64,000 bases of DNA from Paenalicyclobacillus ferrooxydans (GTDB lineage: Bacteria; Bacillota; Bacilli; Alicyclobacillales; Alicyclobacillaceae). The notes beneath the pieces are model-generated. The model worked only from the letters and a program-made list of their open reading frames with translations, searched no databases and was not told the origin of the DNA. Below, in pieces: positions 23,416 to 33,038 of the stretch. The stretch's first letter is position 1. Each line of letters starts with the position of its first letter. Both the position numbers and the translations under genes were made by a program. The stretch covers positions 62,001-126,000 of the forward strand of contig NZ_LJCO01000077.1 in NCBI RefSeq assembly GCF_001399675.1, in the 5' to 3' direction.

Positions 23416-25056
23416 ATGTCCGTTACGCAACAACGGCAACTCACAGCCCCGTCGCGGGCGCCATTCACAGCCAACCGAGACATATTCTCGGTTAGGGTCT
23501 CTGCTCCCCCTTTGTGGGAAATCATCGTGCTGTGCTCCTTGTCTTTTACGCTGTCAATCACTGTCGGGTACATCCTTGTTTTTCATTACCAAGTCATACT
23601 TGATGATGCGATGTCACGCGTAATGAACGCGTACTATGTGTTTTTCCGTGGGTACCTGCACTTCGGCGCTATTGGATTTGTGTGGAACCCATTCCCTTCT
23701 TTGCTTGAAATGCCGATAGCAGCACTCCATAATGAATGGCCATCCTTGGTGACAAAGGGATTTGCCAGTAACATTGTCAGTTCAGCGTTCGGTATGGTTT
23801 CCGTCTATTACATGCACCGCATCCTGTATCGGTTTGGTTTCGGCAGAGCCAGTCGGTTTGTTTGGGTGCTGCTTTTTATCCTCAATCCGATGGCCTTATA
23901 CTATAATGCGAACGGAATGAGTGACGGAATGCTCATGGGTTGCCTGCTCGCGACCCTCAGCGGAACCTTAGCGTACTTAGAAGAGCGAAGGCTTGAAGCC
24001 CTCGCTGTGGGTGCGATGTGGCTGGCTGCAGCCTTCATGTTTCGCTATGAAGCGATTCCCTTCTTTCTATTCACATCGTTGGCGATTGCCATAGCATTGT
24101 GGCGGATGAGACAGCCTCAACAAGAGACGCAAGCCATGCTTGTCCTCTATGCGATGCCGATGGTCTACTCGGTATTGGTATGGATGTTCGTCAACTGGCT
24201 AATTATGAAAAACCCACTGTATTTTCTCGTGTCACCGTACGGAAACGCCTCTCAGATTGCCTCTGGCTCATACAGTACAAACGCACTCACTGCCGCAAAC
24301 CATCATTTATGGAATGCAATTCAACTCGTATTCCGATTCTCGCTTTTGTTCTTCCCGAGTATCATCGGTATGGCTTGGGCGTTTGTGCAACAGTTTCGGT
24401 ATCGGCCAGACCCACGGTGGATTGTCCTGTTTGCGGCAACCCTGGCAGTACCGCTTTTTCAAGCAGTCATGCTCTATGTGAACGCCAGTGCTGGCTGGGC
24501 ACGCTTCTTTATCTATTACATCCCATTCGGAATATGTCTGCTGGCCCTGATACCCATGTCATTCAAGGGTCATCTGAAGAAAATCACCTTGGTATTGACC
24601 ACCTTGCTGTTCGTTGCGGGAGACGTAGCGACATTTCACGAATTACGAACTCCGATCGTTGGACACGGAGAAAACACAACCATAGAGAACATCTTGAACA
24701 ATGTGCCGTCCGCTACATTTGGACAAGAAATCGCAGTAAGTGATTATATTAATGCCCACCCGAATCTGGTTGTGCTGGCTGATTCATTCGACACTTGGGC
24801 CGTCATCGCGCGTCTCGACAGGCCATCCCAGTGTGTCATTACCTCAGACATTGACTTTCAAAGTGTGCTCGCTAATCCGCGTGGTCGAGTAGATGCCATC
24901 TTGGTTCCACAGCCTTCCATTGGTTACTCCTTAGATGCTATTAATCGCGCTTACCCAGGCCTCTGGGCTGGAAAAGTTCCGTGGACCCACCTGATTAAAG
25001 AGTTCTCTGGTTCTGCTCACTACCGACTGTACGCTGTAACACCCCTGGCTCCCTAA
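23416..25056 (+). CDS. Multi-TM GT-C glycosyltransferase-like protein
   Basis: 546 residues with about ten TM helices and an extracytoplasmic C-terminal domain (from about residue 415). The first periplasmic-side loop holds LDDAMSRVMNAYYVFFRGY, the acidic pair typical of lipid-linked-sugar GT-C enzymes (ArnT/PMT-like), and LNPMALYYNANGMSDG lies in a later loop. It starts 10 bases after the GT2 gene, so the two are one transcript. It probably transfers a sugar from a polyprenyl-phosphate donor outside the membrane. Exosortase G loci of Gram-positives carry a comparable membrane protein. Acceptor and sugar are unknown. Confidence 0.8.
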   Translation: MSVTQQRQLTAPSRAPFTANRDIFSVRVSAPPLWEIIVLCSLSFTLSITVGYILVFHYQVILDDAMSRVMNAYYVFFRGYLHFGAIGFVWNPFPSLLEMPIAALHNEWPSLVTKGFASNIVSSAFGMVSVYYMHRILYRFGFGRASRFVWVLLFILNPMALYYNANGMSDGMLMGCLLATLSGTLAYLEERRLEALAVGAMWLAAAFMFRYEAIPFFLFTSLAIAIALWRMRQPQQETQAMLVLYAMPMVYSVLVWMFVNWLIMKNPLYFLVSPYGNASQIASGSYSTNALTAANHHLWNAIQLVFRFSLLFFPSIIGMAWAFVQQFRYRPDPRWIVLFAATLAVPLFQAVMLYVNASAGWARFFIYYIPFGICLLALIPMSFKGHLKKITLVLTTLLFVAGDVATFHELRTPIVGHGENTTIENILNNVPSATFGQEIAVSDYINAHPNLVVLADSFDTWAVIARLDRPSQCVITSDIDFQSVLANPRGRVDAILVPQPSIGYSLDAINRAYPGLWAGKVPWTHLIKEFSGSAHYRLYAVTPLAP

Positions 25057-25406
25057 CGTTAGATATTATGAAAAGCTCCGCTTTGTCTACTGGTGAGAGA
25101 ATGCGGGGTTTGGATTAGCGCTAAACCTTTGTCGGGTATTGTTCCCCCCATCTGCAAGCCGCCCCATGCACCGGTCTCCCATCTTCCACCTCCACAGTTT
25201 CCTCGGTGCCTTCTTCCCCCTGACATCAACCGCCCACCTTTACGCTTTATAACACTCATGATATTCGCTATAATGAACAATGGGTTCACATCAACTTTAA
25301 GGGGGCACGGGTCTTACGATTTTTATGGGGATGGTGTCATGTTACGGGGCTCCAACACGTATCCATGACAGGTTGTGTTGAAATATGACCTTAAGGGGAG
25401 AGGTTC
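25057..25406 (+). promoter_or_regulatory. Promoter and leader of the stalk-domain protein gene
   Basis: No gene is seen. TTTATA (25246), 17-base spacer, TATAAT (25269) is a good promoter candidate. The leader of about 125 bases begins near TTTAAGGGGG and ends with CCTTAAGGGGAGAGG, which carries the ribosome site; partial self-complementarity of these ends is possible. Confidence 0.55.
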
Positions 25407-26744
25407 ATGAAAAGGTATCTAGCAGCTGCGGCTGCAACTGGAATGGTCACCGTGCTCGGATTCGGCAGCGTTGCATCAGCGGCCACTGTACAAACTGGGT
25501 CTATCGTATTGGACAACACCAATGTTTCGGCACCACACAAAATTGTATATAACTCGACCACATACATGCCGATTTGGTATGTCATGCGTGCCCTCAACGC
25601 GCTGGATATCCAAAGTGTCTGGGATGGTCACGAGTGGCAACTCACTGCGCCAAGTAGTGCCAAGGTAGATCTATCAAATATCCACCCAGGTATGGGTAGC
25701 ACCTCCATCTACTTAAATGGCATCTTGATTCAGAAGGTCTCAGGCATTGTCGCTGTTGACCCTGCATCCGGCCAGAAAACAACGTACATGCCCATTTGGT
25801 ATGTGATGCAGATCTTGAATCGGGTCGGGATTTCCTCCAATTGGAACGGATCGCAATGGAATATGGAGTCACCCGCCGTTCAGGAATTAGCGAATGCATT
25901 TACGAATTCTCAAAAGGCCCCCTATTCCCAGTTGACCGGTGACATTCACGAAGTGCTTCAGGTCCAGCCAATCATCTCCCCCCAGACCGGAAACACCAGT
26001 TCGAGTTCATCTACCACCTCTACCTCACTACCAAGTCAGACGACCATTGACATGAAGGTACAATCGCAAAGCGGCATGGTAAATAACCAAAAAGCCATGC
26101 TTGTCACCATCACGCCAACAATAACACCAACTCCAGGCTCCACGAGTTCATCCGGCCAAACCTCGGGGAACGGATCCGCCGCCCTGCCTAGCATCATTCA
26201 GGAATATATTCAAGGCTCGCAGGTTTGGATCAATCAAGGGCAAGGATGGCAGGCGTCACCCCAATCGGCAGCACTTCTCCAACAAATTGAGTCTCAGATG
26301 CCCGGTTCACAAATCAATCTCGCAGCACTAAAGGATATACAATCTACACCGACGGCATCCGGATATACCTATACGGCACAGTTGAATCCGATAGCGATGG
26401 AGGCCCTGCTCGGTCCTATGATGCAGTCCGTTGCGTCACAGACAGCTGCATCGAGCAACCTATCGCCTTCACAGATGCAAGCAATTCTCACTACCATACT
26501 GAGTCGCATGATGGGCTCCGTAACCATCCAAGTCCAAACTGTGAGTGGACTGCCGTTCATCACTGCGGAACAGTCACAAATCTCGATAGACCTGCCGATG
26601 TCTCAATTGTCGTCCATTATGGGTAATTCGACCAACAGCACCCTATCAAAAATATCGGATGTTAAAGTTAACGAAACCGTATCTGCGTCGTACACCTACA
26701 ATGATGTTCCGTTAACGCCTCCGAGCGGCTTGCCACAGAACTAA
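25407..26744 (+). CDS. Secreted protein with duplicated stalk-type domain and DUF6612-like C-terminus
   Basis: 445 residues. A signal peptide is followed by a copper-amine-oxidase-N/stalk-type repeat seen twice: YMPIWYVMRALNALDIQSVW with DGHEWQL, and YMPIWYVMQILNRVGISSNW with NGSQWNM. A Ser/Thr-rich linker (residues about 190-255) leads to a C-terminal domain with IIQEYIQGSQVWINQGQGW, ALLGPMM and a terminal YTYNDVPLTPPSGLP, resembling the DUF6612/lipoprotein-carrier fold. It is probably exported and wall or membrane associated. ATG 25407 follows AAGGGGAGAGG. It is alone after the glycan operon and ends at a large hairpin; possible link to the exosortase system is positional only. Confidence 0.8.
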   Translation: MKRYLAAAAATGMVTVLGFGSVASAATVQTGSIVLDNTNVSAPHKIVYNSTTYMPIWYVMRALNALDIQSVWDGHEWQLTAPSSAKVDLSNIHPGMGSTSIYLNGILIQKVSGIVAVDPASGQKTTYMPIWYVMQILNRVGISSNWNGSQWNMESPAVQELANAFTNSQKAPYSQLTGDIHEVLQVQPIISPQTGNTSSSSSTTSTSLPSQTTIDMKVQSQSGMVNNQKAMLVTITPTITPTPGSTSSSGQTSGNGSAALPSIIQEYIQGSQVWINQGQGWQASPQSAALLQQIESQMPGSQINLAALKDIQSTPTASGYTYTAQLNPIAMEALLGPMMQSVASQTAASSNLSPSQMQAILTTILSRMMGSVTIQVQTVSGLPFITAEQSQISIDLPMSQLSSIMGNSTNSTLSKISDVKVNETVSASYTYNDVPLTPPSGLPQN

Positions 26745-26778
26745 CCGATTCCCACGAATTTAACAGACAAATCTCAAA

Positions 26779-26830
26779 GTGAGGCGGGGAACTCCTTATA
26801 TGCTGCAGAATTCCCCGTCTCCTGCCTCAC
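26779..26830 (+). terminator. Large hairpin terminator
   Basis: GTGAGGC-GGGGAA pairs with TTCCCC...GCCTCAC across about 20 bases. Lies between the convergent 25407 and 26980 genes; no strong T tract. Confidence 0.6.
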
Positions 26831-26979
26831 GGGTCTTCAATCATCGTCCAAACCCTACCCCTTTTCAGATATACAAAATTCCGTAGCCCTGCAAGACGAC
26901 TGCAAGGTGAGTTATAGACACACCAACTCATGGATGCTTGCCCCGCAAGGCCTCAGGACCTCGAGATAGTGTACATGTC

Positions 26980-28188
26980 CTAGCCTATCACCGTACTCCT
27001 TTTCCTAATTGGGCCGTAAAACAGAGCGATGATGAAGCTTACCGCTAACATTGAGAACCCTAATATGACCCATAGTGTGCCAAATGAACTCGTTTTGTCG
27101 ACCACGAACCCTGAAATCGGTGTGCCAAATATGGCGCCGAGATAGGCAAAGGCTAAACTTGTTCCACTTGCACTGCCGACCAGATTAAGCGGCACAATTT
27201 CCGCGACAAGTGTCACGTACGTGCCATTCCAGGCCTGAGTTGTCACACCGAGAAAGAAGGACAAGATGAGATCAACCGTGAAATTCGTCAGACCGAGCGC
27301 AAGGACAAACAGCATGCCGCCAGAGACAGTACCGATCATGGCCAGCAGTCGAGCCCGATCCCCGTGAAACAGGCGTTCGCTGCCAGAAGCCCACAGCAAT
27401 CGGCCCACAATGGCACCGACCAAAATCACAAACAGGAATGTCTCCGATAAATTGAGGGGAATCCCAAGCTGGCGGATCGATAAGACGTAAAACGTAAGGA
27501 TGGACTGTTGGACCCAGATAAAGAAGAATATAACGATGCTGATGAAAATGAGCGGCGGATATTTGACCACCTGTACCAGCTTCTGCTGAAAACTCTGCGA
27601 AGCTCCGGCGGGAAATGGCCAATTCTGGACGAGTAAAAGTGATGCAGCCCCCAAACACCCGAGTAGTGCAATCAGGAGAAATGCTCCGACGAGTCCAAAC
27701 GCAGTCGCGACAAGCGGAGTGCAGAGAACGGCCAGTGCCCCCCCAATCGAGACGCCTGTTTGTTTGAATCCCATGTATCGGCTGTGTCTCGGTGCATAGG
27801 CGTTCATCAGTGCACGGCTGGTTGCAGGTGTCACAATTCCGTAGCCAAAACCGATAATCAAAAAGGACACCAACACAGCAACGTAAGAGTGCAGGATGCC
27901 CCCAATCAGGCCACCCGCCACAAAGAAGCACATCGACACCCACAACAGAACTTTTGCTCCATAGCGATCGATCAAAAGTCCAGATATGAGTGAGATGATG
28001 GACATGCCTAAGAACACCATGCTGTTGATGAAACCGAGGTCTGATTGACTGATGCGATAGCTCGAATGAAAAAAGGGGCTGAGTGGAGAGTAGGATGAGT
28101 TGCAAAAGGACCCCATCGCTTGAAAAATCATCAACTGTACAAATGTAGGTACCATGCGACTCGTTCTGGGTCCCAATTCTTCGACCAC
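26980..28188 (-). CDS. MFS transporter (organic-acid type carrier)
   Basis: 12-TM major facilitator of 402 residues. Motif A appears after TM2 as GLLIDRYGAKVLLWVSM and again in the second half near GRLLWASGSERLFHGDRARL; MGFKQTGVSIGGAL resembles the TM4-5 region of carboxylate carriers. GTG 28188 has AAGGAG 6 bases upstream. It is the last gene of a four-gene run with two lyases and a CoA-transferase (62 bases after the lyase), so uptake of the acid degraded by those enzymes is the likely role. Substrate not readable from sequence. Confidence 0.87.
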   Translation of the reverse strand: MVEELGPRTSRMVPTFVQLMIFQAMGSFCNSSYSPLSPFFHSSYRISQSDLGFINSMVFLGMSIISLISGLLIDRYGAKVLLWVSMCFFVAGGLIGGILHSYVAVLVSFLIIGFGYGIVTPATSRALMNAYAPRHSRYMGFKQTGVSIGGALAVLCTPLVATAFGLVGAFLLIALLGCLGAASLLLVQNWPFPAGASQSFQQKLVQVVKYPPLIFISIVIFFFIWVQQSILTFYVLSIRQLGIPLNLSETFLFVILVGAIVGRLLWASGSERLFHGDRARLLAMIGTVSGGMLFVLALGLTNFTVDLILSFFLGVTTQAWNGTYVTLVAEIVPLNLVGSASGTSLAFAYLGAIFGTPISGFVVDKTSSFGTLWVILGFSMLAVSFIIALFYGPIRKRSTVIG

Positions 28189-28249
28189 CTTACGCTCCTT
28201 GACTTGGCGTACACCCCTATCAGCGTAACATGTCTATTACGTCCGTCCC

Positions 28250-29110
28250 CTATGAGTACCGGTCTGCAAGGTCGAGAACCTCATCGAGCCCTACCATTCG
28301 AAAGAAGTCCTCTGGTCCCCCAGCAATACTGTCTCTGTCCGTACCTTTTTCCGCGAGTGCTTGTAGAGATTGGCGAATGGCGAAACTAGCTGTTCTCGTG
28401 CATACGCCCGGCCAGACGGCCATCTTAAACCCCATCTGTTTGATTTCATCTCTGGTGAGCGAAGGGGTTCTGCCACCTGTAGCCATGTTGAGCAGCATCG
28501 GTCCTGATGCCCGTTTCGCGATTTTCTCAATTTCTTCAACGGATTGAGGCGCTTCGAGGAAGCCAATATCTGCACCCGCATCAAAGGCATCTTCAACCCG
28601 GGCCAAGGCCTCCTCGAAATTGATAACAGCCCTGGCATCCGTCCTCGCAATCAGGACAAAGTCCTTGTTCCACCGTTCAGCTGCGGCCGCAGCGATCCGC
28701 TTCTTAAACTCCGCCCTTTCAATCACAACCTTCCCTTGAAGATGGCCACATCGCTTCGGGAAGGCTTGATCCTCAATGTGGATGCCACCTACGCCAACTT
28801 GTTCGAACTCGTGAACGGTGCGAACGACGTTGATGACGCCGCCGTAACCGTGATCAGCATCAGCAATCAGCGGCACTTCAATGACGGATTGAATCATCCT
28901 CGCGTTCCCCACCATTTCGGTGGCCGTGGTCAGCCCGAGGTCTGGCTGGCCAATCCGCGATGCGGCAGTTCCTGCCCCCGTCATATATAAAATCGGAAAG
29001 CCGACACTCTGAGCGATTCTTGCGCTGATTCCATCGTACACCCCAGGTCCCCACACAAGGTCATCCCCTGCGAGCAGTTCACGCAGGACTTTCGGTGCAT
29101 TCATTAACAT
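28250..29110 (-). CDS. Isocitrate lyase / PEP mutase family lyase
   Basis: 286 residues, the length of 2-methylisocitrate lyase and dimethylmalate lyase relatives. Family features: WGPGVYDGISARIAQSVGFP, metal-binding PLIADADHGYGG (Asp84, Asp86), GIHIEDQAFPKRCGHLQGK with the catalytic Cys121, and RTDARAV. The usual family reading ADADTGYG is ADADHGYG here. The family splits C3-C4/C5 hydroxy-di/tricarboxylates into pyruvate or glyoxylate plus an acid. ATG 29110 sits 8 bases after GGGAGG. Being in one run with an HMG-CoA lyase homologue and a CoA-transferase suggests a branched hydroxy acid such as a citramalate or methylmalate derivative; the exact substrate is open. Confidence 0.85.
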   Translation of the reverse strand: MLMNAPKVLRELLAGDDLVWGPGVYDGISARIAQSVGFPILYMTGAGTAASRIGQPDLGLTTATEMVGNARMIQSVIEVPLIADADHGYGGVINVVRTVHEFEQVGVGGIHIEDQAFPKRCGHLQGKVVIERAEFKKRIAAAAAERWNKDFVLIARTDARAVINFEEALARVEDAFDAGADIGFLEAPQSVEEIEKIAKRASGPMLLNMATGGRTPSLTRDEIKQMGFKMAVWPGVCTRTASFAIRQSLQALAEKGTDRDSIAGGPEDFFRMVGLDEVLDLADRYS

Positions 29111-29139
29111 GGCTTACACCTCCCATAACTCATCGGCAA

Positions 29140-30027
29140 TTACGAGTAGGCCACTCCGGCTTTTCGAACGTAACTGTACATAGGATGTCCGAGCAGCTTC
29201 TGCACAAGGTCTGTTGTCGGAAAGAGATCAGCTGTCTTTACAGGAACCTCTTCGCCCATTTGTTCAAACATGTGCACCATATCTTCTGTAGACACGTTCC
29301 CGACCGACAGAGGAGCAAATGGGCAACCGCCGATTCCACCAATGGAACTGTCAAACCGCCGCACACCGGCCAGATAACCAGCATGTGCATTGGCAAGAGC
29401 GAGACCGCGGGTATTGTGGAAGTGGAGACCAAGGTCCACAGTAGGAAAGGAAGTCTTAAACTCCTTGACCGACGACATGACCTGTGCCGGATTTGCGAGT
29501 CCGGTTGTATCTGCCAGCGTCAACTTATCGGCTCCACTGTCAAGGAATTGCTTCGCCAACTGGAGGATGTCGGCAAAAAGGATGTGCCCCTCAAACGGGC
29601 ACCCGAAAGCCGTCCCAATGACGGCATTGACCACAAACCCCGATTTCTTACCCTCTTTAATCAGCGGTGTCAATTCCCGAAGTGCTTCCTCACGAGTCCT
29701 CCGTGAGTTCTTGTAATTGAATGTAGATGAAGCAGCCAGAACCACATTTAATTCATCGAGCTCACAGTCGAGTGCTCGTTTCATGCCTTTTTCACTAAGG
29801 ACGAGGCCGGCATACCGGACCCCATCGATTCGCGGCAGTTGACGGACGACCTCCTCCGCGCCTGCCATCTGGGGTACAATCTTTGGATTCACGAAGGAAA
29901 CGGCCTCGATGGATTTCATGCCCGCCTTGACCAGGTTTGTAATGATGTCGATCCGCTCTTCGACAGACAATATTCGTTCCTCGTTTTGGAGACCGTCCCG
30001 CGGGCCGACTTCAGTGATGTCAATCAC
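29140..30027 (-). CDS. Hydroxymethylglutaryl-CoA lyase family protein
   Basis: 295 residues, standard length for HMG-CoA lyase (MvaB/YngG type), a TIM-barrel enzyme splitting HMG-CoA to acetyl-CoA and acetoacetate. Visible motifs: ITEVGPRDGLQNE, metal site LADTTGLANP and HFHNTRG, and the catalytic-loop signature SSIGGIGGCPFAPLSVGNVSTED with its Cys. Start: GTG 30027 lies 8 bases after GGGAGG; GTG 30036 would overlap the ribosome site. It lies 29 bases upstream of the lyase gene and 16 bases after the CoA-transferase. Relatives cleave other 3-hydroxy-3-methyl acyl-CoAs (for example citramalyl-CoA), so specificity is uncertain. Confidence 0.9.
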   Translation of the reverse strand: MIDITEVGPRDGLQNEERILSVEERIDIITNLVKAGMKSIEAVSFVNPKIVPQMAGAEEVVRQLPRIDGVRYAGLVLSEKGMKRALDCELDELNVVLAASSTFNYKNSRRTREEALRELTPLIKEGKKSGFVVNAVIGTAFGCPFEGHILFADILQLAKQFLDSGADKLTLADTTGLANPAQVMSSVKEFKTSFPTVDLGLHFHNTRGLALANAHAGYLAGVRRFDSSIGGIGGCPFAPLSVGNVSTEDMVHMFEQMGEEVPVKTADLFPTTDLVQKLLGHPMYSYVRKAGVAYS

Positions 30028-30043
30028 ATCGTTCACCTCCCAG

Positions 30044-31234
30044 TTAGATGACCTTCGCCTCTTTGAGACGTTGCATCTCCTCAGTGGATATTCCTAGTAG
30101 GTCACCGTAGACCTCTGCGTTATGCTCGCCCATGGTCGTCGGTCCAACCCATTTGACTTCGCCAGGGGTTCGACTCAACTTGGGTACAATACCTGGCATC
30201 TTGAATTCGCCCATGGTCGGGTGGATCATCGATAAAATCATATCTCTCGCTCGGTAATGCTCATCCTCGATGATGTCTTTGGCATTGTAGATTTTCCCTG
30301 CCGGGACTCCGTTTTCATGAAGAATATTGAGCACCTCGCTGCTGTCGTGTTGCTTGGTCCACTCGTTCACCATGGAATCGAGTTCTTCTTGATTTTCGCC
30401 CCTTGCAATGTGCGTGCTGAATCTGGCGTCAGTGGCAAGTTCACCGCGCCCCATGGCCTGAGCGAGTCGCGCAAAGACGTTATTGGCGTTGGCCCCCATG
30501 ACCACATGCGAGCCATCCTTTGTTTCGTAGATATTGGCCGGGGCCACTCCCGGAATCGTGTTGCCAGTGCGCTCCCGAATGAATCCTGTCAGTTGGTATT
30601 CAGGAACGAGTCCCTCCATCATAGTGAAAACCGCCTCGTAAATCGCCGTGTCTACCACTTGACCGAGACCGGATCGTTCCCTTTCGTGGAGCGCCATCAA
30701 ACATCCGATGGTTGCGAATACGGCTGCCAGTGAGTCTCCAATGCTGATTCCGATTCTTGTCGGCGGCCTGTCCGGATATCCTGTGACGTACCGAATCCCG
30801 CCCATTGCCTCTCCAACACTGCCAAATCCAGCTTGGGAGCTGTACGGACCAGTTTGTCCAAATCCGCTCGTACGAAGTAAGATAACTCTGGGGTTTACTG
30901 TTTTGAGTGTTTCGTAGTCGAGTCCCCATTTTTCAAGTGTGCCGGGCCGAAAGTTTTCAAGCACCACGTCCGACTTTTTCACGAGATCGAGAAAGATTGC
31001 TTGCCCTTCGCGCTCGCGAAGATTCAACGTAATAGATTTCTTGTTTCGGGACATCACGGGCCAAAGGATCCCATCCTCGCCAACGCGTTGCCCCCAACGG
31101 CGCATCGTGTCTTCCTTGTCAGGCGTCTCAATCTTGATGACTTCAGCTCCGAAATCCCCCAACAGACGTCCCGTAAAAGGGCCTGCCAACAAGCTGCCAA
31201 TTTCAATCACTCGAATGTCATTCAGTGGGCCCAT
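30044..31234 (-). CDS. Class III (CaiB/BaiF, formyl-CoA transferase family) CoA-transferase
   Basis: 396 residues. Typical start RVIEIGSLLAGPFTGRLLGDFGAEVIKIE, ENFRPGTLEKWGLDY and SGFGQTGPY; the catalytic Asp is Asp167 in SIGDSLAAVFA. The family moves CoA between acyl groups, often from succinyl-CoA. In mammals a class III enzyme (SUGCT) makes HMG-CoA from hydroxymethylglutarate, and an HMG-CoA lyase homologue follows directly here, so activation of a branched dicarboxylic acid is a good inference. ATG 31234 has TTAGGAGAGAAG upstream. First enzyme gene of the run; separated by 104 bases from the second MFS gene. Confidence 0.9.
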   Translation of the reverse strand: MGPLNDIRVIEIGSLLAGPFTGRLLGDFGAEVIKIETPDKEDTMRRWGQRVGEDGILWPVMSRNKKSITLNLREREGQAIFLDLVKKSDVVLENFRPGTLEKWGLDYETLKTVNPRVILLRTSGFGQTGPYSSQAGFGSVGEAMGGIRYVTGYPDRPPTRIGISIGDSLAAVFATIGCLMALHERERSGLGQVVDTAIYEAVFTMMEGLVPEYQLTGFIRERTGNTIPGVAPANIYETKDGSHVVMGANANNVFARLAQAMGRGELATDARFSTHIARGENQEELDSMVNEWTKQHDSSEVLNILHENGVPAGKIYNAKDIIEDEHYRARDMILSMIHPTMGEFKMPGIVPKLSRTPGEVKWVGPTTMGEHNAEVYGDLLGISTEEMQRLKEAKVI

Positions 31235-31338
31235 GCTCTTCTCTCCTAACTATCTCTTTATATACAAACATTCAATGAATCAGGTGTGGACAGTGCCAGA
31301 TTTGTCCGCTGCCACAACTATCCACACCCGCTGGAAGA

Positions 31339-32742
31339 CTACGACTGGATTCCGTGTGACACCGAATGAGACACCTCGGAAATTTCCTCATATGCGATTT
31401 CCTCGAGGCTCTTCTTCTTTGTTTCGCGGCCTAAGAACAGAATGCATGCGGCCAAGACCACGTACATCACGAAAGAACTCCAGAACACGAGATTCTGCCC
31501 TCCTTTGCCATACAGGAAGACAATGAAATATGGGGATGCAATCGTGGCAGCTCTGCCAAATGCGTTCGCTAACGACGAACCGGCCATGCGAACGTTCGTA
31601 GGAAACATCTCAGGAATATAGCTTGCAATCGTCATCGCAATTAAGATGTTGCCACCCATGACGAAGAGGAACCCAAAGGTCATAATCAGACCAGGACTGC
31701 GCGAGTATCCGTACAGCAAACTGATGACTCCAAGTAAGATAGACAATACGATAAGGGTGTTCTTGCGCCCGAGTCGATCGCTCAGGATGGCTGCCAGTGC
31801 ATTCCCTGGAATCGCTCCAAGCATAATGACAAACGTGAATGTAAAAGTTTTGACTTCGGATAGTCCACTTTTCACAAAGAATGTTGGGATCCAAGCGGTA
31901 AACGTGTACCACGTGACGATAGTCAGAACAGAGATGATGATGGCAAGAATGGTCGCCTTCCGGACACCTGGTCCCCACAAGGATGATTGATTGACCTGTT
32001 TCAGTGCTGCAACTGGCGCAGCTGACTTTGGCTGGTCTTCAGTTCCCTGCACAGAGGCTCCTTTGTTCGTTACGTACTTTTCAAACTGGCCAATGACTTT
32101 GTTTGCCTCATTCTGCTTCCCTTTTGACTCCAACCATCGCGGTGATTCCGGCAAGTACAGCGCTTGCAAGACCCACATGATGACGGCAGGTACACCGGCA
32201 ACCCAAAACAAGGAGCGCCAACCGTAGTGTGGAACGAGGATCAGTGCCAACAGAGCGCTGATAGGTTGCGACAGGTTGATGACAAATGACATAGCCCCGG
32301 CCCAGAATCCACGGCTTCTCTTTGGTACGAATTCGACCCACAACCCATAGCTCGTCACAATCACGCCGCCGAGACCCAGCCCAGCAAAAAACCGCATCAC
32401 TAGGAGGCCGCTGAAAGACGGCATGACGGCACAGAGGATTGTGGCGACTCCGTACAAAAGTAATGCATATCTTGCACTGAATCTGCGGCCCACTTTGTCA
32501 GCAATCGCTGCTACAACAAGCGTCCCAAGCAGCAACCCAAGAAAGGTTGCCGAAACAAAAGAGGCATTTTTCCCAACTGTGGAGAAATGCGTTGCGACCA
32601 TGGAAGCCAGTACAGACCCGGCAATATAAATGTCAAACCCATCGAAGAAACCTCCGCCAGCGAGAAGTGAAAAGACTCCATAATGGCGTTTTGTCATTGG
32701 TAACCTATCTAACCGGCCACCCGCTGATTCCCGCGTACTCAT
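31339..32742 (-). CDS. MFS transporter, sugar-porter / metabolite:H+ symporter-like
   Basis: 467 residues, 12 TM helices. It begins MTKRHYGVFSLLAGGGFFDGFDIYIAG, whose GFFDGFD pattern is usual in organic-acid symporters, with motif A AAIADKVGRRFSARYALL, the mid-loop signature LPESPRWLESKGK, a second motif ILSDRLGRKNTLIV and the late PEMFPTNVRMAGSS. It probably imports the acid used by the adjacent enzymes; why the run has two carriers is unclear (different substrates, or import and product export). It is the promoter-proximal gene, facing the GntR gene across a region with repeated operator-like sites. Confidence 0.88.
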   Translation of the reverse strand: MSTRESAGGRLDRLPMTKRHYGVFSLLAGGGFFDGFDIYIAGSVLASMVATHFSTVGKNASFVSATFLGLLLGTLVVAAIADKVGRRFSARYALLLYGVATILCAVMPSFSGLLVMRFFAGLGLGGVIVTSYGLWVEFVPKRSRGFWAGAMSFVINLSQPISALLALILVPHYGWRSLFWVAGVPAVIMWVLQALYLPESPRWLESKGKQNEANKVIGQFEKYVTNKGASVQGTEDQPKSAAPVAALKQVNQSSLWGPGVRKATILAIIISVLTIVTWYTFTAWIPTFFVKSGLSEVKTFTFTFVIMLGAIPGNALAAILSDRLGRKNTLIVLSILLGVISLLYGYSRSPGLIMTFGFLFVMGGNILIAMTIASYIPEMFPTNVRMAGSSLANAFGRAATIASPYFIVFLYGKGGQNLVFWSSFVMYVVLAACILFLGRETKKKSLEEIAYEEISEVSHSVSHGIQS

Positions 32743-32826
32743 TCCCTCACCATCCTTGCATTTTAATTAATTTCTTCAGTATTGCGAAAATAATAGATTT
32801 GCTCTCATAGCGTTTTCTAATTAAAA

Positions 32827-32837
32827 ATGTATACAAT
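32827..32837. promoter_or_regulatory. Operator-like site 1 (ATGTATACAAT)
   Basis: Matches the ATTGTATRCAAT pattern on the minus strand in 10-11 positions; lies about 90 bases before the MFS gene start. Confidence 0.5.
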
Positions 32838-32886
32838 CCTGCTAGCATCGCCTCCTCAGGGGCTTTATTTGCTTATTTTTATCTTG

Positions 32887-32913
32887 ATTGTATGCAATTT
32901 GATTTTATACAAT
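32887..32913. promoter_or_regulatory. Operator-like sites 2 and 3
   Basis: ATTGTATGCAAT at 32887-32898 is a near-perfect palindrome, and ATTTTATACAAT follows at 32902-32913. Such TTGTATACAA-like palindromes are usual targets of FadR-subfamily GntR regulators. Confidence 0.6.
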
Positions 32914-33038
32914 TCACAATAGACGGTCAACAATGACTGTAAAAGGATGCTTCGTTCAGTTTCATTCACGCACCGCTTAATATCTAGCTCGTATGTAAAT
33001 TTTGTATAATAGCAGCAGTTGTTTGTATGTGAAGCAGC

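Noticed and set aside
27272..28105. 277-codon frame overlapping the MFS gene in another frame
   Set aside because: Shadow frame; Cys/Trp/His-rich composition and no family motif, while the MFS frame has all motifs.
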